Shown here piece after piece: positions 40,790 through 49,421 of a stretch of 64,000 nucleotides of DNA. The position numbers and the translations under genes are program-made. Under the pieces are notes generated by a model. That model searched no databases. It was not told the DNA's origin and worked only from the letters and a program-made list of their open reading frames with translations. The stretch is taken from the NCBI GenBank assembly GCA_002721815.1, contig PBLQ01000003.1, positions 13,888 through 77,887 on the forward strand. Direction: 5' to 3'. Position 1 is the stretch's first letter, and the number at the start of each line of letters is the position of its first letter. Source of the stretch: Myxococcales bacterium (lineage in GTDB: Bacteria > Myxococcota > UBA727 > GCA-2721815).

Positions 40790-43126
40790 ATGTTTTTTGA
40801 AAAATTAGCCGAGTTGTTGTTGCGTTATCGCAGGGCGGCCATTGCTGCTTTTGTCCTATTGGTATGTGTCACCACGGCAGGACTGTCCCAGCTCAAAGTG
40901 GATTTTAGTTTCAAGGCCATGATTGGCAGTGATGACCCCGCTTATGATCACCTGGAACGTTTTTTGGGCGCTTGGAACGGCGATGAAAAGATTCTCTTTG
41001 TTTTGGCGCAAGCACAAGATGGCACACTTTTAGAAGAGCCCAGGCTGTCCCAGTTGGATGAACTCGGTACAGCCCTTAAAAAACTAGATGTGGTGCATGA
41101 TACGATGTCGCTGCCGCAGTTCCCCATGCCGCAAGAAAATACGGGGACCATCGGTTTTGACTCAATTCAAGAAGCTGCGCCGCAAGCTGCCAAGAATGAC
41201 CCCCGGTGGCAAAAGTGGCAGCAAAAGATTCTTAAGGAACAGACCATCGTTCCAAGTATGTTGTCCGCCGACGGGCAGGTGTCTGTGGTTTTGGTGGAGT
41301 TAGATTTTGATACCGATGATTTGCTCGCTTTCATCCCAGCCTTGGCTGAAATCCGAGCGGTGGTGTCCAAGTTTCAAGATAAAGAAGGATTACAATACCA
41401 AATGGCGGGCATACCAGCGGTGCGTGCCGATGTGTCCCAAAAAATGCAAAAGGACATGAATGTTTATACCAGTGTCTCTTTTTTGATGATGTTCATTATC
41501 TTGTGTTTTCTGTTTCGAACGGTTCATGGTGTTCTAATCCCAATGTTTGGCGCCATGATGCCGGCGGCCATGTTGCTCGGTCTCATGGGTTGGATGGGAG
41601 AACCCGCAGGGTTGGTCAGTCAAGTTTATCCCATCTTAATTCCCGCCATCGCCGTGGCTGATGTGATTCACGTGGTGAGTCGCTTTCATGCAGAAGCGGC
41701 AGCCTTGTTGAAACCCAATGAGAACACTCTCGATCCAGCTGATGCCCGAAAGGCGGTTATCGCTGCCATGCGGCATGTTGGCTCTGCCTGTTTTTTTACT
41801 TCGGTTACCACCTGCATTGGTTTCTTCTCTCTGATCATTGCGGACATGAAGGTCATGCAGAATTTCGGAATCTTTGCAGGTTTGGGAATTGCTTTGGCTT
41901 TTCTGACCATGGTGGTTGCCGTGCCTTTGATGTTATCTTTTGTAACAAAAATCCCGCCCCCTCCTGAAGAAGGGGAGAACGCCAAAGGCATCGACCGGTT
42001 TTTACGGTGGACCGGGCAAAGCACCGCCCAACGCCCTGTGTTTTGGTTGCTGGTGGGGTTGGTGGTGACCCTTGGCAGTTTGGCCGTGGCTTCACAGGCC
42101 CGTGTGGACAACCGTCTTTCAGACACCCTGCCAGATGGCCATGCCACCAATTCTGCGGGAAGAATCATGGATTCGAAATTGGGCGGTCAATTGGCCTTGC
42201 ACGTGGATGTGCTTGGCAAGCCAGGTGATTTGATCAAAGCCAAAACCCTTGCAGCATTTGACAAAATCGAGAAGTGGGCAAAAGCGGAGAAGGTGTTTTT
42301 AACCACACAAAGCCCCGCCACCGTAGCGCGTGAACTGAACCGCAGTTTAACCGGAGATGTGACCACCCCGAAAACCGACGATTTGGCAGCGCAGCTTTTC
42401 TTGCTCGCACAAGGTGAACGCTTTTTGGAACGCATTGTTTTATCCGATTACAGCCGAGGCCGCATGTTGATCACCATGGGGGACAAGGGGGCCGCAGTGA
42501 TGGAGTCTCATACCGATGAACTTGAGCGGTTGGTGGCCGACACCTTTGAGCCCTTAGGACTTCAAGCCGTTGTGACTGGCATCCCTTTTGTGGCCTATAA
42601 AGGCTTTTCCAAAATTGGTCGAGAAATGACCAAGAGTTTGTTGTTGGCTCTGTTTTGTATCGCCATTGTGATGGGTTTTCTTTTTCGTAACTTCAAAATT
42701 TGTGTGATCAGCTTGGTCCCTAACTTGTTGCCGCTGCTTATTACACTGGCGGTCATGACCCTCTGTGGATGGACCATCGAGGCCACCAGCGCCATGGTGT
42801 TCACCATTGGGCTTGGTTTAGCGGTGGATGATTCCATTCACATGCTGGCGCGTTTTTACGAAGAAAAACAAGCGGGGGGGACCCTTCACCAAATGATGCA
42901 ACGAACCATTGCCAAAACCGGACGTGCTTTGTTGATCACCACTCTGGTATTGGTGTTGGGTTTTGGTATCAATGTTTTCAGCGACTTCCCCTTTTTAAGG
43001 ATTTTTGGTACGCTGGGGGGCGTGGCCATTGGCAGCGCCTTGCTGTGTGACCTCTTTTTATTGCCGCCGCTGTTGTCGAAATGGAGTGGCGTCGAAGCCG
43101 CCCAGCAAGACCCCTCGGTTTCATAA
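40790..43126 (+). CDS. RND/MMPL-superfamily exporter
   Basis: The ATG at 40790 follows GGGAG and gives a 778-residue protein; earlier in-frame starts would add an unlikely basic leader. It has the duplicated RND layout: a first helix at about 15-35, a periplasmic loop, a block of five or six helices (~220-400), a second single helix (~430-450), a second loop, and a final block of helices (~610-765). Motifs such as GLGLAVDDSIHML in the second half and VADVIHVVSRF in the first are the conserved TM4-type acidic segments that carry protons in this superfamily. It is about the size of the HAE3/MMPL group, which moves lipids or hopanoids. No periplasmic adaptor or outer-membrane channel is adjacent. 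Substrate unknown. Confidence 0.88.
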   Translation: MFFEKLAELLLRYRRAAIAAFVLLVCVTTAGLSQLKVDFSFKAMIGSDDPAYDHLERFLGAWNGDEKILFVLAQAQDGTLLEEPRLSQLDELGTALKKLDVVHDTMSLPQFPMPQENTGTIGFDSIQEAAPQAAKNDPRWQKWQQKILKEQTIVPSMLSADGQVSVVLVELDFDTDDLLAFIPALAEIRAVVSKFQDKEGLQYQMAGIPAVRADVSQKMQKDMNVYTSVSFLMMFIILCFLFRTVHGVLIPMFGAMMPAAMLLGLMGWMGEPAGLVSQVYPILIPAIAVADVIHVVSRFHAEAAALLKPNENTLDPADARKAVIAAMRHVGSACFFTSVTTCIGFFSLIIADMKVMQNFGIFAGLGIALAFLTMVVAVPLMLSFVTKIPPPPEEGENAKGIDRFLRWTGQSTAQRPVFWLLVGLVVTLGSLAVASQARVDNRLSDTLPDGHATNSAGRIMDSKLGGQLALHVDVLGKPGDLIKAKTLAAFDKIEKWAKAEKVFLTTQSPATVARELNRSLTGDVTTPKTDDLAAQLFLLAQGERFLERIVLSDYSRGRMLITMGDKGAAVMESHTDELERLVADTFEPLGLQAVVTGIPFVAYKGFSKIGREMTKSLLLALFCIAIVMGFLFRNFKICVISLVPNLLPLLITLAVMTLCGWTIEATSAMVFTIGLGLAVDDSIHMLARFYEEKQAGGTLHQMMQRTIAKTGRALLITTLVLVLGFGINVFSDFPFLRIFGTLGGVAIGSALLCDLFLLPPLLSKWSGVEAAQQDPSVS

Positions 43127-43198
43127 CCCTGATGGAATTATCCCACGCGTTATGCTGGAACATCTCGGGCTTCATTTGGCGGAGTGATGTTCGTTCTC

Positions 43199-43879
43199 TC
43201 AGCTTTTGATCTTGAAGGTGATCACCACGTCATCCTGAATTAAATTGTCCGGCTTGCCGGGGTAGACGATGCCGTAATCTTGGCGATCAACGGTCACCAC
43301 CGCTTCTGCATTCAGTTTGCCTTCGTTCAGGGTGATGTTTGCTGGGAATTGCAGTTCTTTGGTGATGCCTTTAATCACGATGTCACCGGTGACCTGAAAT
43401 TGGTTGGGGGCCCCTTCGGGGACCGCTGTGATTGACTTGGACTTAAAGGTCGCCGTGGGAAACTTTGCCACATCAAAAAAGTCAGGGTCTTTCATGTGCT
43501 TTTCAAGCTTAGGCGTCCATTTGTTGCGGTTGCCTGGATTGGCCACCACCGAAGCGGTCTCGATTTGAAACTCAATGGACCCGCCAGCGATTTGACCCTC
43601 ATTGAGCTTTGCGTACCCAGACCATTTTTCAAAGACGAAGTTGTTAGAGCCGATCAGTTTACGGCCCACAAAGGTAATATCACCGGATAAGGCCAAGGCA
43701 CCGGTGGGAACTGCCAAAGGGGTGACTTTCTTTGGCGCAGGGGCAGTCACTTGTTCTGCGGCTGGCGGTGGCGTGTTGGCGGGTGCTTCCTTTTTTGGCG
43801 CTTCTTTGGGGGGATTGCAGCCCAAACCCAAAGAGAGGGCGAGCAGGGTGGTCAGGGTGAGCGTGGTTTTAAAATTCAT
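43199..43879 (-). CDS. YceI-family lipoprotein
   Basis: The ATG at 43879 follows CAGGAG. The 226-residue product has a lipoprotein-like signal (LGLGC, Cys21), a Lys/Pro/Ala-rich linker of about 45 residues, and a YceI domain, an eight-stranded lipocalin-like barrel that binds polyisoprenoid or fatty-acyl chains. Family marks include DPDFFDVAKFPTATFKSKSI, GDIVIKGITKEL and DRQDYGIVYPG. The role is probably carriage of a hydrophobic molecule in the periplasm. It is convergent with the RND exporter gene and followed upstream on the same strand by a methyltransferase gene. Confidence 0.88.
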   Translation of the reverse strand: MNFKTTLTLTTLLALSLGLGCNPPKEAPKKEAPANTPPPAAEQVTAPAPKKVTPLAVPTGALALSGDITFVGRKLIGSNNFVFEKWSGYAKLNEGQIAGGSIEFQIETASVVANPGNRNKWTPKLEKHMKDPDFFDVAKFPTATFKSKSITAVPEGAPNQFQVTGDIVIKGITKELQFPANITLNEGKLNAEAVVTVDRQDYGIVYPGKPDNLIQDDVVITFKIKS

Positions 43880-43967
43880 GTTGTCTCCTGCATTCGAATT
43901 GAAGGGTCGCATATATACCGCGATTTACGTCTAAGGCAAAGTGAGACGAAGGAGTGGCTTAAAGGTC

Positions 43968-44762
43968 TCAATCTCCGGATTTTTCCAAGGCAAAACAAGT
44001 GAAGGTGTAGTTGAGCTGAAATCGTTCCCAGCAGACGGCCTTTTCATCACAGTCCCAGCTGGGGGGTTCGGTGGGGGTCAATCCGTATGGGGCGGCCAAA
44101 CGAATCATGGCTTCCATATCTTCCCGCGTGAAAATCTTGATGGGACCACCATAAGCTTCTTGAGCATGTGTTTCTACGGGGGTGCTCCAGTAATCGGTCG
44201 AGGTGTAGAGTCGGCCTTTTGGTTTGAGGAGGCGCGCCATTTCTTTGAAATATGCTTTCAGGTCCACGTTGTGTTCAATAACACTCAGGCTCACCACGGC
44301 ATCAAAACTTTCATTACCAAAATGCGTTTGTGTCAGGTCACCATATTCATACCGAATGGGACCGCGCTGAACGGGTTTGTCATAAACCAGGTCAATGCCG
44401 TGCAATCCACGGTACCCGTACAGGTAAAGCCATTGCAGCATGACGGAATACAGGGGCGCGCCCACCTCAAGCACAGTGCCGGTGCGGGGCGTCAACTCTA
44501 AAATGTCTTTCAATGTGCTGAGGGCGTCCCAGTTCTTTGGGGCATCTGGATGTGGTGTGAGACCACATTTCTTGACCTCGTCCACGGCACTTTGGACCTG
44601 CATTTTGGACTGCAAAGTTTCGTTGACCCATCCAAGTTGTGGGGCTGATGGGTGTAAACTGGACCCGGCGCGTTGAAGCTGCCATTTCAGTGTCGCCTCT
44701 TGGGCATAAATGAACTCACCAAAGGCCGTCTTTTTTAGAGCTTTTTTGATTTTTTCGAGCAT
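43968..44762 (-). CDS. Class I SAM-dependent methyltransferase
   Basis: The 264-residue cytosolic protein has a Rossmann-type methyltransferase core: motif I variant VLEVGAPLY at about residue 100, an acidic end of strand 2 (GIDLVYD), motif post-II RYEYGDLTQ and the motif IV region FDAVVSLSVIEHN, followed by LLKPKGRLYTSTD. This fits the Methyltransf_11 type, often acting on small molecules or sugars. The N-terminal 90 residues are helical and unassigned. The substrate cannot be told from sequence. It lies 88 bp upstream of the YceI-like gene on the same strand and may share a transcript with it. Confidence 0.85.
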   Translation of the reverse strand: MLEKIKKALKKTAFGEFIYAQEATLKWQLQRAGSSLHPSAPQLGWVNETLQSKMQVQSAVDEVKKCGLTPHPDAPKNWDALSTLKDILELTPRTGTVLEVGAPLYSVMLQWLYLYGYRGLHGIDLVYDKPVQRGPIRYEYGDLTQTHFGNESFDAVVSLSVIEHNVDLKAYFKEMARLLKPKGRLYTSTDYWSTPVETHAQEAYGGPIKIFTREDMEAMIRLAAPYGLTPTEPPSWDCDEKAVCWERFQLNYTFTCFALEKSGD

Positions 44763-44819
44763 GGGTCACCTTGGCGCTCATCATCCTTTATTTAAAGGGT
44801 TTTTGGCAAGCATCGGCTC

Positions 44820-44902
44820 GCATAGGTTAGAGCCTATGCAAATCTGGCCGGGATAGCCCCATTTCGAGTTCTCGGGGCAATTTTTCTCCTGCCTATGCAA
44901 AT
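44820..44902. repeat. Repeated GCCTATGCAAAT motif with an inverted copy, possible operator
   Basis: Within the 264-bp divergent spacer between the methyltransferase and the lipoprotein gene, GCCTATGCAAAT occurs exactly at 44832-44843 and 44891-44902. The first copy forms an inverted repeat with GCATAGG at 44820-44826 (7-bp arms, 6-nt spacer). The 59-bp spacing of copies is between five and six helical turns. This is the pattern of a repressor or activator site. No further elements were seen in the rest of the spacer. Confidence 0.45.
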
Positions 44903-45026
44903 ATAAGATGCTAGAATTAAGGGACTTTTTATAAGGGGTGCCCGACTCAGTATTTTGACCGATGGCCATTCAGCGGGTGGTTTGGGACCTTATGTCACCG
45001 TGTTTTTCTTTGTTGAGGGGGCTAGG

Positions 45027-46682
45027 ATGGTTCGGACTCTTCTTCTTTTTAGTTTGCTTTTTCTGGTGTCGGTTGCCTGCGCTGGGCCTGAGGCACCGGT
45101 GTCTGACACACCCGAAATATTGCCGCCTCAACAAACCAATTTCATGCCCATCGACAATCAAGATGGCCAAGAGGGCCAACCCTGCGGCATGAACGGTGAA
45201 TGTGACGAAGGTCTGACTTGCGTGAGTAACCTTTGTGTGAATTTGGCGTCGCTGGGAGATAGCGAAGACGATGTCGATGAGGGTGATGATAACGCTCCAG
45301 ATGGCACCTCGGACGATGGCCGCGACGATGGAACGAACGAGCCCCCTGATGACGAGACCGCTGATGACGCCGGGGTTCCAGCAGTCGCTGATCCTGATGA
45401 TATCAGCGACGATGATGAAGATGACCCAGACCTTCCAGTGAACGACCCTCCCAGTGCGGATGGTGGCGTAGCGGATGTTGACGATACGCCCACGGCCGTG
45501 ATTGAGGGTTCGCCTTGCGACACGGACTTGGAACACTGGTTTGGCCAGGGCAGCTGCGAAGAAGGCCTCGTCTGCATTCCAGGTAACATTGTGGGCGCTG
45601 GCGTGTGTCGCAAAAGCTGCGAGTCAGTAGGGGAAGATGATTTGCCGGCAGAGGACGCTGCGGTGTGCACCGACGCTCTCACTTGCCAGACACTCTATCC
45701 CAACACTTTGAGTGGGTACCAAGACGGTTTGATTGCGGGCAACTATGCGATGGTTTGTTTGGAGCAGGTCGAGGATTTACAAACCCCGTGTCACGCTTTG
45801 TACGATACCGACGCATGCGCCCACGGGCGTGATTGTCAAATCGTCGATTATTATACGGTCTATGCGCCCGACGGGACCCTGGCAGATTTAATGTTCAATG
45901 AGTTGCGGTGTCGCGAAACCTGTAGCTTTGACGATTTTGGTACTTGTTCAGGTACCGACAGCTGTCTGAGCAGCGAAGACCCCATCATGGGCTTCGATAT
46001 TGAGTGGGAAGGGGATGATCCCACCACCGAGGTATACGAGGCATATATTTGCGAAAAAGAAGCTTGTGATGATGACGACCTGAGCACTTGGTGCAGTTGT
46101 GACGCGGCCTACGAGTGTTTGGCCACCACCGATGGTTTCGCCCATTGCGGACGTTTTGTTTCAACGGGGTGGTGCGCCAGCCCGGTTGACCTCTTCAATA
46201 CCGACGATTGGAGCGCTGCGCAGGCCCTTGGCTGGCCCGAAGACAAAATGTGCGATGAAATACACGAGAACAGATTGTGTGATGACCAGTTGTTTCGGGA
46301 TGATAGCGTGGATGCCACCTTGGCATGTGTGGGTGTTTCCAATACCTCCACCATGGGGATTTGCATGGCATTTTGTGAAGTGCCCGCTGACCCCAGCGAC
46401 CCCACCGAGATGGACTTTTTCGGAACGTGCCCCAGTGGGTACGAATGTTCTCAAGACCTGGCGGTGGCGATGGTTTTCGGGCCTTGGACCGATGGGACCA
46501 GTCATGTGCTCAGCCGTGATGAGGCGCTCACGTGCAACTCATTGACCTGTCCCGAAGGCACAGAATGCTCGGCTTGTGGCATGCCAGGCGCCCAATGTGG
46601 CGTGATTCCCATCGATGCGTTTGGCAACACTTTCAGTGGCTGCTTTGTACCGTACAGCTTTTGTCAGATGGGTAACCAGTAA
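45027..46682 (+). CDS. Cys-rich lipoprotein with acidic linker
   Basis: The ATG at 45027, preceded by GAGGGGGC, gives 551 residues; upstream in-frame codons lack export features. The signal peptide ends near VSVAC (Cys18). A short Cys module follows (EGQPC-x5-C-x2-GLTC-x4-C), then a very acidic Asp/Glu linker of about 110 residues, then a long domain with over thirty Cys in pairs such as CSCDAAYECL and CPEGTECSACG. Many disulfides are expected. It is likely to be exposed on the outer membrane. It is the first gene of a same-strand group ending with msrB and lies 112 bp before the predicted UxxU selenoprotein. No known enzymatic motif. Confidence 0.75.
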   Translation: MVRTLLLFSLLFLVSVACAGPEAPVSDTPEILPPQQTNFMPIDNQDGQEGQPCGMNGECDEGLTCVSNLCVNLASLGDSEDDVDEGDDNAPDGTSDDGRDDGTNEPPDDETADDAGVPAVADPDDISDDDEDDPDLPVNDPPSADGGVADVDDTPTAVIEGSPCDTDLEHWFGQGSCEEGLVCIPGNIVGAGVCRKSCESVGEDDLPAEDAAVCTDALTCQTLYPNTLSGYQDGLIAGNYAMVCLEQVEDLQTPCHALYDTDACAHGRDCQIVDYYTVYAPDGTLADLMFNELRCRETCSFDDFGTCSGTDSCLSSEDPIMGFDIEWEGDDPTTEVYEAYICEKEACDDDDLSTWCSCDAAYECLATTDGFAHCGRFVSTGWCASPVDLFNTDDWSAAQALGWPEDKMCDEIHENRLCDDQLFRDDSVDATLACVGVSNTSTMGICMAFCEVPADPSDPTEMDFFGTCPSGYECSQDLAVAMVFGPWTDGTSHVLSRDEALTCNSLTCPEGTECSACGMPGAQCGVIPIDAFGNTFSGCFVPYSFCQMGNQ

Positions 46683-46794
46683 CCATTGGCTCCTCAGGAG
46701 CCTGGTCCGCAATTACCGGCCTGAAATATCTGTCCCGATACACTTTTTACGTGCCAAAACACGTTTTTTTGATAGGTTGGCGACTGGAGGCGTT

Positions 46795-47841
46795 ATGTTT
46801 CGTAACATTCTGTTTTTATTGCTGGTTCCCATTGTGATGGGGTGGGCCGGCGGCGCGTCGGGCAGCACTGTCTGATCGGGCTGAACGAACCCCAACCTCC
46901 CGGGTGGAGGCGATAACTTAGGCATTACGCAGACTGACTTTGGCAGTTTTCGCCTCGGTTTGTCATCCATGCTGTCGACCTCTCATACATCGCATTATGT
47001 GGACCCTGCTCAATACGAGCCGGGCATCCCCGCTTCAGAGCAAGCAGACCAACATGTGGTCGATTTCATGTTTTTTAATTTGATGCCGCAGTTCAATTTT
47101 TATTTTTCGCCGAACTGGGATGTTGGCTTTCAGCTTCCCGTGAGAATGGCCAATATCAATGCCGAGTTTTTGGGGTTCGACGGCGAGGTATTAGACGCTT
47201 TCTCGAGTATTCATCACCGCACCGAAACATTGGTCGGCTTGGCAGACATTCCACTGGACGTGGGGTGGACGGTACAGAAACCTCTCCCCGTGGGGCATCA
47301 GTTAACTTTGCGTTTGGGAACCACCTTACCGGTGGGAAAAACCGAACCCAATCCCTTTGAGTTGGGGCGACAAGGCAAAGACCATCAACACATCTTTTTT
47401 GGAACGGGCACCTTCAATCCCACTTGGTCGTTATCCTACGTTTTGGTTTTGGGGGAGCACCAGCTCTTTCTTTTTGGTGAAGGTCTTCATGCGTTGTATG
47501 AAAACGACGAGGGTTACCAAAGTTACAGTATGGTCACTTCAGGGTCATCCTTCAACTACGCAATCAATCGCGATTGGCAGCTGTCAGCAATCCTAACGGC
47601 ATTTAAAGAGTGGCCTGCGCGGTGGGGTACGGAAATTGCTCGCAACAGCGGTCGGGTGGATATCATACCAGGAGCTGGTGTTCGTTGGCTCACCGAATCG
47701 GGTTCAAACATCAGCCTTTCTGCGCAGTTTCCCATCACTGTAGCTACCGATGAGGGGAAAATGCGAATGCCTTTTCTCATCAGTCTCGAGATGAACTGGA
47801 TGGGTGAAATGTTTGCCCAAGGTCCAAAAACCACAAATTAA
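46795..47841 (+). CDS. Outer-membrane barrel-like protein, predicted double selenoprotein (UxxU)
   Basis: An ATG at 46795 with GGAGG four bases upstream opens a signal peptide (MFRNILFLLLVPIVMGWAG). The same frame continues through TGA codons at 46873-46875 and 46882-46884 (residues 27 and 30) into a long open frame to 47841, 348 residues in all. The motif reads U-S-G-U-T-N-P-N-L-P immediately after the probable cleavage site, where a CxxC pair would fit. The mature part is barrel-like, with SIHHRTETLVGLAD and HQHIFFGTGTFNP motifs that I recall from myxobacterial outer-membrane proteins. Without recoding the gene would begin at a TTG (46960) lacking a signal peptide. A hairpin follows the second TGA. 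I infer a metal-binding or redox Sec pair at the periplasmic N-terminus. No other frame disruption is seen. Confidence 0.78.
46896..46910 (+). promoter_or_regulatory. Candidate SECIS hairpin of the UxxU protein
   Basis: CCTCC (46896-46900) pairs with GGAGG (46906-46910) around a CGGGT loop. The loop starts 16 bases after the second TGA, almost the same spacing as in the AhpD-like gene, and contains the GG expected for SelB binding. It is 25 bases from the first TGA, which has only a weak hairpin of its own, so how both codons would be read is unclear. Folded by eye. Confidence 0.55.
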
Positions 47842-47898
47842 ATACGACAACATGGTATGGGATTAACCGTAGGGGTATAGTGGGTTTCTGGGAAGACG

Positions 47899-48696
47899 AT
47901 GATAACCCTCTTTCAAACCTTGGGCATAGAGCCAGCCCACTTTTTTAAAGCTGCTTTTGAAGTAAGCTGTATCTCCTTTTTTCTAATATGTTTTGCGCAT
48001 TCATGGATGTTTAACGGCAGCCATCGTACCCTGCGGGAATTTTCGGCCGGGTTCTTTTTGACCTTTGCCTGTGAGTCTTTGGGCGTTTTGTCTGGTGCCT
48101 ATGTTTACCCTGGTTTCTACCTCTATCTGTTCGTGGTGCCCGTGGCCAACCCTGCTTCTTGGGTGGCTTTGGTTTACGTCATTATCGGTTTCAGCAACCG
48201 ATTGGTTTACGGGCGCCGGGCATTAGACGCGAACTTTATTCTTCCTTCAAACCGCCTTTTACAAACTGTGTTGCTCATGGCCGCTCTCGATGCATCTTTG
48301 GCGTTAGGCATCGATTTGGTGATGGATCCTTTGGCTACCATTTTTAATTGGTGGATTTGGGTCCCCCTGGGTGAAGGGGTGAACAGTGTGGTGACCGGGG
48401 TGGTTGAACCTTATAACTTTAAGCATTGGACTTTTCTGACCACGCCCGAAACACCCGTGTATCAATTTTTCTCAGGTTTCTTTGTTGATGGGAACCGTTA
48501 TCCCTCGCGAGTGTTGGGAATTCCCCTCATTAATTTTATTTCTTGGTTTGTTTTTGTTTTTGTGTTCGCATCGCAATGTCGTGGCGTCGAATCCCAGCGG
48601 CATTGGTCTGAAGCGAAAAAGACATTGGTGTTGTGGATGGTGGTTTTGGTGGATGTGCCCGTGTTGGTCATGACGCTCATTCCCCCTAACTTGTAG
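47899..48696 (+). CDS. CruF-like (carotenoid biosynthesis family) membrane protein
   Basis: The 265-residue product has about seven hydrophobic helices. Segments such as YVYPGFYLYLFVVPVANPASW, GIDLVMDP and RVLGIPLINFISWF match the DUF422/Caroten_synth family, which includes the bisanhydrobacterioruberin and gamma-carotene 1',2'-hydratases CruF. Those enzymes add water to the end of a carotenoid. No phytoene synthase, desaturase or cyclase gene is present here, and many family members have no proven carotenoid role, so the substrate is open. The ATG follows GGGAAG. It lies 57 bp after the UxxU protein gene on the same strand, likely in one operon with the small membrane protein and the MAPEG protein that follow. 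Confidence 0.7.
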   Translation: MITLFQTLGIEPAHFFKAAFEVSCISFFLICFAHSWMFNGSHRTLREFSAGFFLTFACESLGVLSGAYVYPGFYLYLFVVPVANPASWVALVYVIIGFSNRLVYGRRALDANFILPSNRLLQTVLLMAALDASLALGIDLVMDPLATIFNWWIWVPLGEGVNSVVTGVVEPYNFKHWTFLTTPETPVYQFFSGFFVDGNRYPSRVLGIPLINFISWFVFVFVFASQCRGVESQRHWSEAKKTLVLWMVVLVDVPVLVMTLIPPNL

Positions 48697-48704
48697 AGGT
48701 GAAG

Positions 48705-48953
48705 ATGCTAAAACGCGTATTCAGAGACCACTTGCACGCCATTCTCTTTTCCTATTTTTGGCTGGGTCTTTTTGTGGGCGGGCTTGTGGCTCCCGCTGAG
48801 CGGGTCTGGATGCTGGAAAGCCATCTCGTGACTGAAGGGTGGCAGCTTACTGTTTTAAGTATGGTACTGGTGTTGCCCGCGCCCATGATTTATTTGTTTC
48901 GCATGAAATATTCATCCGAAGACACTGGTCGAGAGGAAGTAAGCGATGCCTAG
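48705..48953 (+). CDS. Small two-helix membrane protein
   Basis: The 82-residue product has two hydrophobic segments (about residues 11-30 and 43-63) joined by a short loop and a charged C-terminus. The ATG at 48705 is preceded by AGAGGTG; a GTG at 48699 in the same frame is less well placed. It starts eight bases after the CruF-like gene and overlaps the MAPEG gene by eight bases, so translation is probably coupled. No family recognised. Confidence 0.6.
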   Translation: MLKRVFRDHLHAILFSYFWLGLFVGGLVAPAERVWMLESHLVTEGWQLTVLSMVLVLPAPMIYLFRMKYSSEDTGREEVSDA

Positions 48954-49389
48954 CATCAATGAATTACAGGGTCCTATTTGGGTTACTCTGGTTTATGTTT
49001 TGTTGTATTATATTTTTATGACCCATGGTTTGAGGGTCAAGGTGAAACTGTTTAAAGACTATCGGGCCCGTGGAGAACGATTTGACCGATATTTTGGACA
49101 AGATCCGGAAATGCTTGCCGCTGATCGGATTCAACTGAATCTGCTCGAGCACATGCCCGCTTTTCTCGTCATTTTTTGGCTTTATGCGATTGTCGTGTCC
49201 GCCTATTGGGCCACCTGGGCGGGCGCCATTTATGTGGGATTGAGAGCGCTGTACCCATTCGTGTTGGGTCGAGAGCTTAAGGGTGGTATTCCTTTACGTT
49301 TGTTGTTTGTGACCTTTAGTGCATATGGGGTATTGCTGTTGATGGTCGTGCATATCGTTTGGGCCTTATTGTCCACAACGAATCCGTAA
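48946..49389 (+). CDS. MAPEG-family membrane protein
   Basis: The 147-residue product has four predicted helices and the MAPEG signature: a conserved charged stretch after helix 1 and the ERFDRYFGQDPEM ... RIQLNLLEHMPAF segment, in which the family has R-x-x-x-N-x-x-E-x-x-P. Members act in glutathione-dependent peroxide or eicosanoid metabolism at the membrane; many bacterial members have unknown substrates. The Glu and Asn used in glutathione binding are present (N-L-L-E). The start overlaps the preceding small gene, and msrB follows 32 bp later, so it belongs to a group with a thiol-redox flavour. Confidence 0.82.
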   Translation: MPSINELQGPIWVTLVYVLLYYIFMTHGLRVKVKLFKDYRARGERFDRYFGQDPEMLAADRIQLNLLEHMPAFLVIFWLYAIVVSAYWATWAGAIYVGLRALYPFVLGRELKGGIPLRLLFVTFSAYGVLLLMVVHIVWALLSTTNP

Positions 49390-49421
49390 ACCTAACTCTA
49401 CCGAGATAAAAAGGTGTTTTC

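Noticed and set aside
43005-43187. Small plus-strand open frame ending in an HLGLHLAE sequence after the RND exporter gene
   Set aside because: Most of it is a shadow of the exporter in another frame, without ribosome-binding site or export signal.
46960-47841. A shorter gene starting at TTG 46960
   Set aside because: It lacks a signal peptide and the upstream codons 46885-46959 look like mature protein in the same frame, continuous with a signal peptide through two TGA codons.
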